In this document: positions 30,901-40,000 of the stretch, piece by piece | How positions within the stretch are numbered: position 1 is the first letter of the stretch | How the letters are laid out: every line of letters starts with the position of its first letter | NCBI RefSeq assembly: GCF_026151205.1 | Contig: NC_087072.1 | Span: 2,127,375 to 2,191,374 of the forward strand | Direction of reading: 5' to 3' | DNA from: Bolinopsis microptera | Lineage: Eukaryota; Ctenophora; Tentaculata; Lobata; Bolinopsidae | Length of the DNA stretch: 64,000 nt | Notes under the pieces: model-generated | What the model saw: the letters and a program-made list of their open reading frames with translations, nothing else | Databases searched by the model: none | Told to the model about the DNA's origin: nothing | Program-made: the position numbers and the translations under genes

Positions 30901-32126
30901 CAGGGTACAAACAGGTAAGGAGGGAGTTGATGTGTAAAAACGGTATTGTACTGAGAGGTCAGAGAATGATTCTACCGTCGAGTTTGAGAGAGAGAGCTTT
31001 GAAGTTAGCACATTCTACACATATGGGGATGACCAGGACAAAGCAGTTTATCAGGTCAAAGCTGTGGTGGCCGGGGTTAGATAGTGATGTTGAGGAGATG
31101 ATAAAAAGGTGTACTGTATGTTTGGCGGTCAATCCAGAGGGCGGTGAGAAGCTTGAACCCCTCAGAATAACACCGTTCCCCGAGAGACCGTTTTCAACAG
31201 TTCACATAGACCTGTTTGGCCCATTGCCATCAGGAGAGACCATATTTGGTATAATTGATGAGTTTTCTAAATGGCCGGAGTTGTATGTGCTGAAAGGTGG
31301 GGTAAGTACGCAGGACATTGTGGGGTCCCTAGATAAGCTGTTTGCCACATACGGTTTGGTGGACCAGGTAGTGTCAGACAATGGACCGCAGTTTAGGTCA
31401 TGGAAGTTTGCTAATTATATGGCAAGTAAGGGTATTAAACATCATCTGGTCACCCCCTACTATCCTCAAGCTAATAGCAGTATTGAACGACTGTTTAGAG
31501 GCCTCAAGAAGTTTGTGAAGGCATGTTCTTTAGAGAAATTAGAGTTGAGAGATAAATTGTGTGATTTTCTGAGAATGTACAGAAATACACCTTCTAGGGG
31601 CACAGGTAGGACACCAGCGTCTGTTATTTTAGGTTATGACCCTAGGACAGAATTACCAGGTGTTAATAAGAGCCCAGGTAAGCAGTTTCGGGAATTAAAG
31701 CAATATAGTGAGGAGTACAAATTAAAGGCTAAGTCATATACTGACCAAACTAACAACCGCAGGGAATCTACCTTGAAGGAGGGCGATGTTGTGTTTAAAA
31801 AAAATTTGCGCCCTAGAAAGGCGGACCCAGTTTATTTAGACCATCCTTTCACTGTTCTCCGCAGGTTAGGGAATCAGGTACAACTAGAGGGAGATGATGG
31901 CAAGGTATGCAGGAGGCCCCTGGACCATCTAAAGAAGGTCCCAGCGTCATTAAATAATTTTAGGAGTAACGTTTTAAATAGGACAGAGAGACCTAAAATT
32001 GATTGTGATAAGTTTCGCTCTAAGATATTTCAACATTTTGATTCTAAGAGTAGTGATATTGACAAAAGCAGTGATATTGACAAAAGTAATGAGTCTGAAG
32101 CTGCGACAGGGTCTCGAGTTAAATAG
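27954..32126 (+). CDS. Gypsy-1 gag-pol polyprotein (1390 residues)
   Basis: One intact frame. Gag, with zinc-binding clusters CYKCGG...C and CPSCKRYGHFKEFC near residues 220-245, then an Arg/Gly-rich stretch (RGGWRGTRGYGSRGYNGQRG). Protease FLPDTGASVNIID (about 355). Reverse transcriptase with KIDMNSAYHQIEL and the active-site CIADDILVF, where the usual first residue Tyr is Ile. RNase H (VIVDASPVG). Integrase with an H2C2 region (HSTHMGMTRTK ... CTVC) and the core (HIDLFGPL, VSDNGPQF). The 3' end repeats a short SSDIDK unit. No envelope gene. No stop or frameshift, so it is potentially recent. Confidence 0.9.
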   Translation: MAHVGMRVFAEGQNYEEWVEDLEFFIMGMGLGEKDDTRKLGLFITCGGAKVKEVYMLNKSETKAKKEDETTDVSEYQHARNVVDKKMKVSKNATYETFRYRNLSQREGESFAHFVHRCEVGVSSCGFNAGDKNRHIRDQVVFGTTNTAIREKALSENLDLNELTQKGLGIESSTKLGSSMRIKEEPAFAVFGGNSDRGARRGSSQGRSRNLECYKCGGVYPHEGSCPARDHQCPSCKRYGHFKEFCNGNPGFGRGQRGGWRGTRGYGSRGYNGQRGNQSRGYNGQRGGRSGANNVTYEGEGQEYEQTERQVEVAQSLQAATERDMWVFAASDASKLKGRVNILIDNKVPVQFLPDTGASVNIIDRSTYDILCQSGSYPLFETNTRIFAYGSDEPLKLRGYFSAKLMFNRVSTILTIYVLNARNCGNLLSKSGCEALKIVEICASVNAVSGCNNQVAGGTNANISGCSVPANSINDNISDTITEILNKFPSGVGKLKDFQLKLDIDGSVEPVIQTPRRVPFSARALVEEKLREYVEQDIIEKVDEPTVWLSPIHIVKQPDKLRMVVDMSIANKAIKRNRRVLPTPEEVFCELDGAQVFSKIDMNSAYHQIELHPDSRYITTFATHVGNYRHKTLFFGCNAASDAFDKCIQERLAGLRGVKCIADDILVFAKTVEEHDAYLKALLTRLLEAGLTINRKKCVMRAREVSFFGHWVSAAGVRPMIKDTLRELKRPQTKPEVRSFMGLVNFIGKYIPGFSTVIAPISDMLGKRVEFVWGKQQEAAFQVILREIKSPRLLKHFDPAKKTEVIVDASPVGLCAILTQEEKPVLFVSRKLSNVESRYSQTEREALAVVWACERLHFYLYGIDFVIYSDHKPLEILYSPKGKPAARILRWYIRLLPYRFVVRYRRGSDNPADYFSRKPVDECSGEEETLASETECFVNSILVDSTPSSITLQEIMAESLRDPMFSKLRDCINSGKWSEQGMTGYKQVRRELMCKNGIVLRGQRMILPSSLRERALKLAHSTHMGMTRTKQFIRSKLWWPGLDSDVEEMIKRCTVCLAVNPEGGEKLEPLRITPFPERPFSTVHIDLFGPLPSGETIFGIIDEFSKWPELYVLKGGVSTQDIVGSLDKLFATYGLVDQVVSDNGPQFRSWKFANYMASKGIKHHLVTPYYPQANSSIERLFRGLKKFVKACSLEKLELRDKLCDFLRMYRNTPSRGTGRTPASVILGYDPRTELPGVNKSPGKQFRELKQYSEEYKLKAKSYTDQTNNRRESTLKEGDVVFKKNLRPRKADPVYLDHPFTVLRRLGNQVQLEGDDGKVCRRPLDHLKKVPASLNNFRSNVLNRTERPKIDCDKFRSKIFQHFDSKSSDIDKSSDIDKSNESEAATGSRVK

Positions 32127-32574
32127 CAATTTAAGCCTTGGCAGCACCCTCATGGTGATTGATTATGATTTTTATTCTTGAATGATTTTTTATCTCGTTT
32201 TTATAGATGTATTTAATTATTTGACAAAGTGACGTGTTTTATCTCAATTGTTAACATTTTCTACTTTTTTTTACGATTTCGAGGCTGTAGAAAGTATCTT
32301 GTTGTCAACATTCTGTCGCCGCGCGCGCGCGCGCCGCCCGTTCGTAATATGTTGATCGGTAAAGATAGTTTCTAGCTTTGACTTTTTGGGGGACAATTAA
32401 GTTATTAAAATTAGTCTTGTTTCTAGAACTCTTGGAAGAAGGAGTGTGACCGGATCTAATTTGTTATGTATGTTTTTGAATTTGCAGCTTGTTAAGGTAT
32501 TAATGATTAATATCATTTTATATCTTTTGTATGATTTTGATTTAATATTTATTAAAATATTTAAAGAGGAGTGA
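32127..32574 (+). other. Gypsy-1 3' untranslated region
   Basis: Non-coding. It contains an alternating CG run (CCGCGCGCGCGCGCGCCG at about 32319-32336) and ends in the purine tract before the 3' LTR. Confidence 0.7.
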
Positions 32575-32669
32575 TATTGTATTGTCAATTGTACTAATAA
32601 CTTACTAACTTCAGGGGTTCAACTTATAACTATATGTTTGTTTCTCTTGGTACAATAGGAGACACTTTA
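32575..32669 (+). repeat. Gypsy-1 3' LTR (95 bp)
   Basis: Partner of 27846-27940, followed directly by the second CCGTG target copy. Confidence 0.85.
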
Positions 32670-32674
32670 CCGTG

Positions 32675-33825
32675 ATATAAGGAAGCGAGGAGTAATCTGG
32701 AAATTACTTAAACCGCTATACGGACTTGGTGACAGTGCAAGAAGATGGTACGTTACTATTAAGGAACATCTGACTGAGACTTCTAGCTGTGAGATCTCAA
32801 AGTTAGATAAATCTTTGTTTAGATATTACGAGAACAACAGATTGCAAGGAGTGATGGTTACACACGTTGATGATATACTGCACTGTGGAACAACCCGATT
32901 CAAGAACACTGTAATAAAATCAATCTACAGTACGTTCAAAATCAGCAGAAGTTATACGGGAGTATTCACCTATCTTGGGTGGAAAGTGGTGCAGAATGAA
33001 AAAGACATATACGTCGATCAAAGAGATTACGCATTAGCTATAAGACCAGTGGATATAGCTAGTAGCAGATGTACGGAAGCAGAGAGTGACCTCACGGAGG
33101 AGGAATTAGTAGAATATCAAAAGCTATTGGGAAAACTTTTGTGGTTGAGCTCTCAAACCAGACCTGATTTATCCTTTGACACTCTGGAACATTCCACTTA
33201 CAGTACCAAGAAAGTTAAACACCTTAAAAGTTTAAATAAGGTAACAAAGAAATTGGCTGACGGGCCAAAAAGAGTAGTCTATAGAAAATTAGATATTGAG
33301 AAAGGAAACTTACACCTCTTGTGCTTCACAGATGCAAGCTTGGGCAACATCTCCGAAACCAAGCATAGTGCTAGTGGTTACATTATTTTCCTTACAGATG
33401 GAAATGTAGCAAACCTGATAGCGTGGTCAAGCAATAAAGTTAAGAGAGTCGTGCACTCTATATTCGCTGCTGAAACACTTAGCTGTACTTCTGGCACAGC
33501 TGCAGCGATCTATATAAGACAAGTGTTGTCAGAAATGTTGTTCAGAGATCCGCATAATGAAGTGATCCCGATTGTTGTCTTGATTGATTCAAAACAACTC
33601 TATGATAATGTACACTCCAGCAGTTTATGTCAAGATAAAAGATTAGTCCTTGATATAGCCGTTCTGCAGGAAAACTTACATAAAGGGGTAATAGGAGAGT
33701 TCAGATGGGTTCCTACACCAAAAATGTTGGCTGACTGTTTAACAAAGAAGGGTGTCTCCAGTGGAGATTTGGCAAAGATTCTTGAAATAGGATACTTTCA
33801 CTTGGACGAATATCTCAAAAGATAG
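32675..33825 (+). pseudogene. Copia reverse transcriptase (second part) and RNase H
   Basis: The frame is open from the Gypsy-1 target duplication. It contains LLKPLYGLGDSARRWY, the catalytic VTHVDDILHCG (HVDD where YVDD is usual), the RNase H Asp (CFTDASLGN) and the end WVPTPKMLADCLTKKG. The stop is at 33823-33825. No start codon of its own is expected. Confidence 0.85.
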
Positions 33826-35116
33826 TCATCGGTCATAAGCTGTTCGTGTGTTGTTGAGTGTTTGAGTCTTAAGTTTTTGAGTCTAGAGTCGATGTATTTA
33901 TTTTAGGTTTTGTGAGTTTGTTTCAGTTTTATGTTTGTTGTTAAAATCTTGTCGTGTTTTAAGTTTGTTTATCACAATTTGTTGTCGGGTTCTATGAGTT
34001 TAAATAGAATACTTGTTTAGGACCAATTTTATGTCTGTTATAAGATTAAGCAAAATTTTTCAGTATGTTTATTCAGTTCCATGATTCGTAGAATCGTGTT
34101 TTTTACGAGTTATTTGCTGAGCAATGTCAGGAGTATATATTATTTCGTCTCGTCAGTTTTTATTTTAAGTTTGTATATTTCATTTTAATTTGCAAAAGAG
34201 TGTGGTCGCAGGTAAACATAATAATATATCTGCGTATATAATATGTTTGTAGCTAATTTAGGTAACTAATCCACTTTGCTGAGTTTGTTCTGTTAGCATT
34301 TATTTCAATTTTTTATTCGTTTTATGAGACGCTCTTAGTTTTTGAGCTAGATTTTTAAACCTCCGTGAGTTTTTAAAATCGGACAAAGGATTTTCTAGAT
34401 TGCTAGTTATTTTGTGCGCGTGGGTATAAAAAGTACCAATGTAGCAGCATTTGAAAATGCGCGCTGGTTGCGTGGCGTTTTGTATTTTAGCGGGGTTTGA
34501 AGAGAATTTTAATATGATGTATTATGTTTTCTTGGTAATAAACTTCGAATGTTTTAGTCTCGATAGGTCACTGCGGGTGATAATCAGAAGACAGCGGTAG
34601 CTCCAACGGGGTTGTTGAGCGTAATTATTGGAAACATTTCGAGAGTGTGGCAGTTATTTTATGGATATGTCTAGATAGGTCACTGCGGGTGATAATCTGA
34701 AGACAGATGTAGCTCAGACGGGATCTTCGAGCGTATTTTTGTGTAATTTAGTAGTCAAGAAAACAACAAATTTTTCAAGAAAACAACAAATTTTTATTTA
34801 AATCAATTATAGCAACAATTTGAAAAACTTTAAAGCTCTTCTATTACCATGGAATATACTACGGGTATGGTGACTTGCGCTATTGAGTTGTTAAGTAGAT
34901 TAAGATTAGTAAACCTGCACTTGCATTGTATATTTATAAAAACTAGAAATTAGGCTTCACGGTAAAATGGAGAAGCAGGCTGATCTTGGAGAGAGCAGAC
35001 CGTAAAGTTTACGCACCCACCAGGGCTACCTACCTACTCCAGTTGTTCTTTTTGGTTTATCAGCTTGTATTGTTATATTTATGGACCCCAAGTCACCACA
35101 CTAAGAAAGAGTATGT
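33826..35116. other. Non-coding region after Copia, possible LTR remnants
   Basis: No ORF. A TATAAAA box (about 34425) is followed about 110 bp later by AATAAA (34537), the order of signals inside an LTR. A block with GATAGGTCACTGCGGGTGATAA occurs twice (about 34562 and 34674, period about 112). It does not match the Copia LTR. CAAGAAAACAACAAATTTTT is also doubled near 34758-34795. Confidence 0.4.
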
Positions 35117-35139
35117 AAAAAAAAAAATAATAATAATAA
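35117..35139 (+). repeat. A-rich tail (A)n(TAA)n
   Basis: Eleven A followed by TAA-like repeats. It looks like the 3' tail of a plus-strand retroposon ending here, whose body is not recognised. It directly precedes the 3' end of the minus-strand LINE. Confidence 0.45.
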
Positions 35140-35288
35140 ATTAAGTTAATATCATCATATCTGTTTAAAACAGTAAAAGTCAAGTTGAGGATTGACTTTC
35201 CTAGTTAATTTAAAGGTTCAAACGTTTGGGAATATAATAATGTTGGTATTTGTATCTGCTGCAGCAATAATATCGAAATATCATTTGT

Positions 35289-36908
35289 CTAGAAAATTTT
35301 CGCCACTTCAATAGATATTGGGTCGGCAATTTGGTGAGTGAGTGATGAGATGGTTTGGTCTGTGATTGAGTGAGGGGCGATGTGAAAGTTGTGGTAAGTC
35401 CAGGTGTTATTATTGTTGATGGATTGAGATCCCAGGATGATACTTTTACAGCGTAATTTAACCAAAGATACAGAAGTAGTGAGGATTAAAATTTCCCCAT
35501 TCTCATTTAGAATCCGTTTATGTATGCTATTCCACAATTTGGAGGCTATATAAAGAAAAGTGTTGGTTTTTCTTGGGAGGATTATGACATTGCTTGTATC
35601 ACGTTTTGATGAGTCTATAGTACAATACAACGAGTATGGAGTGCGAAATTTCATAATTCGAAATATCTCAGATATACAGTGGTATTTGTACAAGTTTTGA
35701 ACAGTAAGCAATTTTAGTCGATTAAAAATGGGCTTGGTGTGCTCTTTTTCGAAAAAAGCAGCTCCTAACCTCTGTTTTGTATAAGGTCTGGCTCGTGCAC
35801 AAGTGGCATGTTTGTCGAGGTATGCATTTAGGTCTCCAAAAAGGATTCTTATACAACGTTTCTGAGTTATGAACAGCTTATCGTTTGGTTGGTCTTTGAG
35901 AGCTGAGCCCCAAACACTTATTCCGTAAGCAAGATGTGATTCCAATAATGCAGAGTATATTTTTTGGTAGTGTTCCCCTGGAACTGAATGTTTAATCCTG
36001 TTAAGTGCTCCTGTAGTGGATCTAATTTTTTTTCTTAGATATTCTATATGTGGGCCCCAGCTAAGTTTTTCATCAATTACTACACCAAGAAATTTGGTGT
36101 TGCTAACCTTGACAATTTTGTGTCCATTTATAAATATTCCTTGTGATTTGTCATGTTCATTGGCATACGGCCTAACCCTGGCGCAGGTTTCATCAGATTC
36201 GTATGCAGGTAGAAAATGTATGTAGCAGCATTTAGACATATTTATATGTAAGAGATTACTTCTCATGAATTTGCATACGAAATCAAGAACTTTATTGGCC
36301 TTCAAGTATGTTGCTTCTTTGGACGGTCCAGTGATAAATATATTTGTGTCATCAGCATAGAGCACAAATTTGCATTCATCGCCTTTGTAACAGTTTATTA
36401 TGTCGTTCATATATAATAAGAAAAGTAGAGGGCCTAGTATGGAACCTTGGGGAACTCCATATTTTACATTCATAGTCTCTGATGTAGTGTTGAGAAATGA
36501 AACATACTGTGATCTATCGGATAAATAGCTTTTTAGAAGTCCTAGAGCTAGACCTCTAACCCCATAATTTTCCAGTTTCCTCAGGAGAATGCCATGGTCA
36601 AGAGTATCAAAAGCTTTGCTTAGGTCAATAAAGATTCCTAGAACATGATTACCACTGGATGTTGATGTTGTGATTGAATGAACTGATTTGTGGAGTGCAT
36701 GTGAGGTTGAGTGGCCTTTTCGAAAACCAAATTGTTCATTACTGAGAATGTCATTAGCAGTGAAAAAGGTATAAAGCCGTTTGTATATTATTTTTTCAAA
36801 TATTTTACCAAAGATTGGCAATATTGACACAGGTCTATAATTTTCAATATTTTCTTTATTATCTTTTTTATGGATAGGAGTTACTTTGCCTATTTTGAAT
36901 ATGGATGG
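35289..36908 (-). pseudogene. CR1-type LINE A, ORF2 third segment (reverse transcriptase, C-terminus)
   Basis: Minus-strand frame from the Gypsy-2 insertion point to stop 35289, about 540 residues. RT motifs: FGKIFEKIIYKRL, FGFRKGHSTSHAL, LGIFIDLSKAFDTLDH, GVPQGSILGPLLFLLYMND and the catalytic FVLYADDTNIFI, then the usual C-terminal extension (LGVVIDEKLSWGPHI). This is the downstream part of a LINE whose other parts lie at 41855-42580 and 48625-50373. Summed, the three ORF2 segments give about 1160 residues, matching the intact relative at 45080-48556 (1158). Confidence 0.85.
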
Positions 36909-37037
36909 TGTTATATATTCTAGTAATTTATTGTATGATTAACCGATATACTATTCAGGATGACTACCTGGGTTTTGGTTTTGGTTTAGCTTTTAGCTTT
37001 TAGTCTTGCGTTTACCTTGTCACAACGATTCATAACA
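36909..37037 (+). repeat. Gypsy-2 5' LTR (129 bp)
   Basis: Identical partner at 41726-41854. It contains the doubled GGTTTTGGTTTTGGTTTAGC and AGCTTTTAGCTTTTAG. Confidence 0.95.
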
Positions 37038-40000
37038 ATGGCGACGAGTCTGGTTTCGAACTTACGCTTATCCAAGGAAACTGATTGTGTCAGAGAGTGG
37101 CTGGAAATCTTTGAAAACGCCGCTTCTGTGTTCATTTTCGCACACGCAGATAAGTTACCAGATGACGCAAACGAGAAAACTGCTAAAAAAGCAGAACTCA
37201 TGAGAACACTGTTAACAGTCAATCTGGGACCTGACGCGTTGAAGAAGTTGCGTGCATTTACATTTCCAGCTGAAATTAAAGACACTGACTACGCTACCCT
37301 GAGAAAAACTCTTGTTGATCGGTTATCACCCAAAACGAACATTGTAGCTCAACAGCAGAAGTTTATGACTTTAAATCAGATTGCTGGTGAATCCTTATGT
37401 ACTTTTATGTCACGATTGAAGGAAGCTGCTAATGTTTGTCAGTTCGGTGATTTGTTTGATTTAATGGTGCGTACACGTTTTGTGGCTGGACTATCCTCTG
37501 ATAGGATACGTGCTGAACTCATATCAGAATCTGCTACCAACGACACGTCTGCCAGCCTGTTTGATAAAGCTCAGACGAAGGAGAACGCTCTGCAAAGTTC
37601 AATGTCAGTCACAACGCACTATGTTCAAAAACCCGGGAAGTTTCAAAAACCTCAAAACTCTAAGTTCCATCAGAAGGCCGACCTTAGCATTGTTTGTTCA
37701 CGTTGTACTGTTCGTGGTCATGTTGCGAAAAACTGCAAAGTTCGTTGCAGAAACTGTCGCAAACCCAGACATATCGCGAAGAACTGTCGTTCTGCTAAGA
37801 AGCAATCCCATTATGTTGAAGGGATTGGTGATCATGATGATGGCAACGCTCGCGCTGCTGATTATGGGTACACACACCAAGAGTTGGAGAACACGTTGTA
37901 CTGCGTGGAGACGGCTGATCCTGTCCAGATTCCAGTACAGATTCCTGTTCCCGATGGTACTCTTCCTGCATCAGTTGTTAGTAATTTATCCAGTTGTATT
38001 GATTGTAATCAGAAACCATTTCTTAAAGTTAAGATTAATGATAAGATTTTGAAAATGGAGTTAGATACTGGTTCATCTTTAAGCTGTATAAGTAAGTCTG
38101 ATTTTGCTAGACTAGGACTAACTGATTGCCAGATTGTTCCATGTTCCCAGAAATTGCGAGTAGCTAATTTTAATTGTGAAAGCATTGACTGCAAGGCCCT
38201 TGTAAACGTTGAATTTAGAGGCAAGAAATGGATTTTACCACTATATGTTGTCGATTGTCGGTTTCCCACACTCCTAGGTCGAGAGTGGATCATCCAGATG
38301 TTTGGTAAAGACTGGTTGGATCATATGATAGGACTTGTTGATGTTGAGCAATCTTACGCTGTCTCCAAGCTTCAGAGAGATGAATTTGTTAGTGAGATAC
38401 TCCGCAGTCCTGTGTTCGATCCTGGTGTTGGAACTGTTAAAGGATTCGAAGCTTGTCTACAATTTAAGCCTGATGCGAGAGCAAAGTTTTGCAAGGCAAG
38501 GCAGGTCCCATTTGCCATCGTAGACAAGGTTGGGAAAGCCATAGACGAGTTAGTGAAGAATGGACAGCTGATTCCAACAGAGCACTCAGACTGGGCTTCA
38601 CCCATAGTTCCTGTCATGAAAGCGGATGGTACGATTCGCATATGTGGTGACTACAAGACTACCGTAAATCCTAATCTTGACACAGCTATTTACCCACTTC
38701 CTACGATAGAAGATTGCTTGAGTAAGATTGTCGGAGGTAAACTGTTTACTAAGCTGGATATCAGAGCCGCTTATAATAGTTTGAAGTTGAGAGAATGTGA
38801 CCAAAAGATTGTGACTTTGAACACACACAAAGGATTGTTCAGTCCTACTTCTCTACCATTCGGTATTTCATCTGCCGGACCGATATTTGAACGCAAGATT
38901 GATGATACCTTGAGAAAGACAGAGAACACAGCATGGCGTGTTGACGACATTCTAATAACTGGACCTGATGATGAGAGTCACATGAAGAACGTGAGAACGG
39001 TGATTACAGCACTAGAGAATGAAGGCTACAAATGCCGGCTAGACAAATGTGTTTTCATGGAGCCTAAGGTGACATTTCTTGGCCATGAAGTATCTGCTGA
39101 CGGGATAAGACCGCTGAGTTCGAAAGTTGAAACCATAGTGAGAGCACCGTATCCTACTACTAGAGCGGAGATGATATCATTTCTTGGTGGTGCACAGTAC
39201 TATTCACGTTTTATTCCCAACATGTCAACAGTTGTTGAACCACTTAACCGTTTAAGACCCGCTGACAGTATTTTCCACTTTGGAGATAGAGAAAAGAGAG
39301 CTTTTGATGAGTTAAAAGCACTGTTATCGTCTGACTTGGTTCTAACAGTTTACAACCCTGAGCTGGAGTTAAAGCTTGACACGGACGCTTCATCCGTTGG
39401 TTTAGGAGCTGTTATGTCACATATTGATGAAAATGGGACAGAGCGACCGATCGAGTATATATCTCGAACTCTGACGAAATCTGAGAGAAACTATTCCATG
39501 ATAGAAAAAGAAGCATTGGCAATAGTTTGGGCGACTAAGAGACTGCACCGTTATCTTTTTGGACGACCATTTACCCTAGTTACAGACCACAAGCCGCTGG
39601 AATCTATCTTCCACCCTAGTCGTGGAATTCCTAGCATGGTGGCAGGTCGTTTACAACGATGGTCATTGTTCCTAAGCGGTTACACTTACAAGATCCAGTT
39701 TCGACCCACTGGTAAACATTGTAATGCTGATCTATGTTCCCGTTTTCCACTGCCTTTAGACACATCGGCAGAGACGAGAGAGTTTGATGACGAGTTAACA
39801 GAGGAGTTTGAAATGAAACCTCTAGATACTGTTTTCAGCGTGCACTACTTCGGTGATGACAAACCTTTGATTGACGCTGAGTTAATAGCTAGTCACACGA
39901 GAAGAGACAAGACACTTGGTCGAGTGTTACAGTTTGTTAAAGACGGCTGGAACGAGAAACCCCCTGTTGATGTCGAGCTGAAACCGTTTTACACACGTCG

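Larger units (their letters stand above)
27841..32674 (+). mobile_element. Gypsy-1: complete Ty3/Gypsy element inserted in Copia
   Basis: Target duplication CCGTG at 27841-27845 and 32670-32674. LTRs 27846-27940 and 32575-32669 (95 bp, two differences). A likely primer-binding start TGGCGACGAGG follows at once at 27942, and a purine tract AAAGAGGAG precedes the 3' LTR. A single uninterrupted ORF fills the interior. LTR ends are TATTG...CTTTA rather than TG...CA. Confidence 0.9.
24121..33825 (+). mobile_element. Copia-type LTR retrotransposon, split by a Gypsy insertion, 3' LTR not found
   Basis: 5' LTR 24121-24285, leader, then gag-protease-integrase (24427-26856) and reverse transcriptase-RNase H in two halves (26857-27845 and 32675-33825). 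This domain order, integrase before reverse transcriptase, defines Copia. The two RT halves are separated exactly by a complete Gypsy element with a 5-bp target duplication and are in the same frame if that is ignored. No second copy of the LTR occurs after 33825, so the 3' end is lost or rearranged. It inserted into the 0.9-kb repeat. Confidence 0.85.

Noticed and set aside
32815-33825. Independent gene starting at the Met of 32815
   Set aside because: It is the second half of the Copia RT-RNase H; the frame is open upstream to the Gypsy-1 target site.
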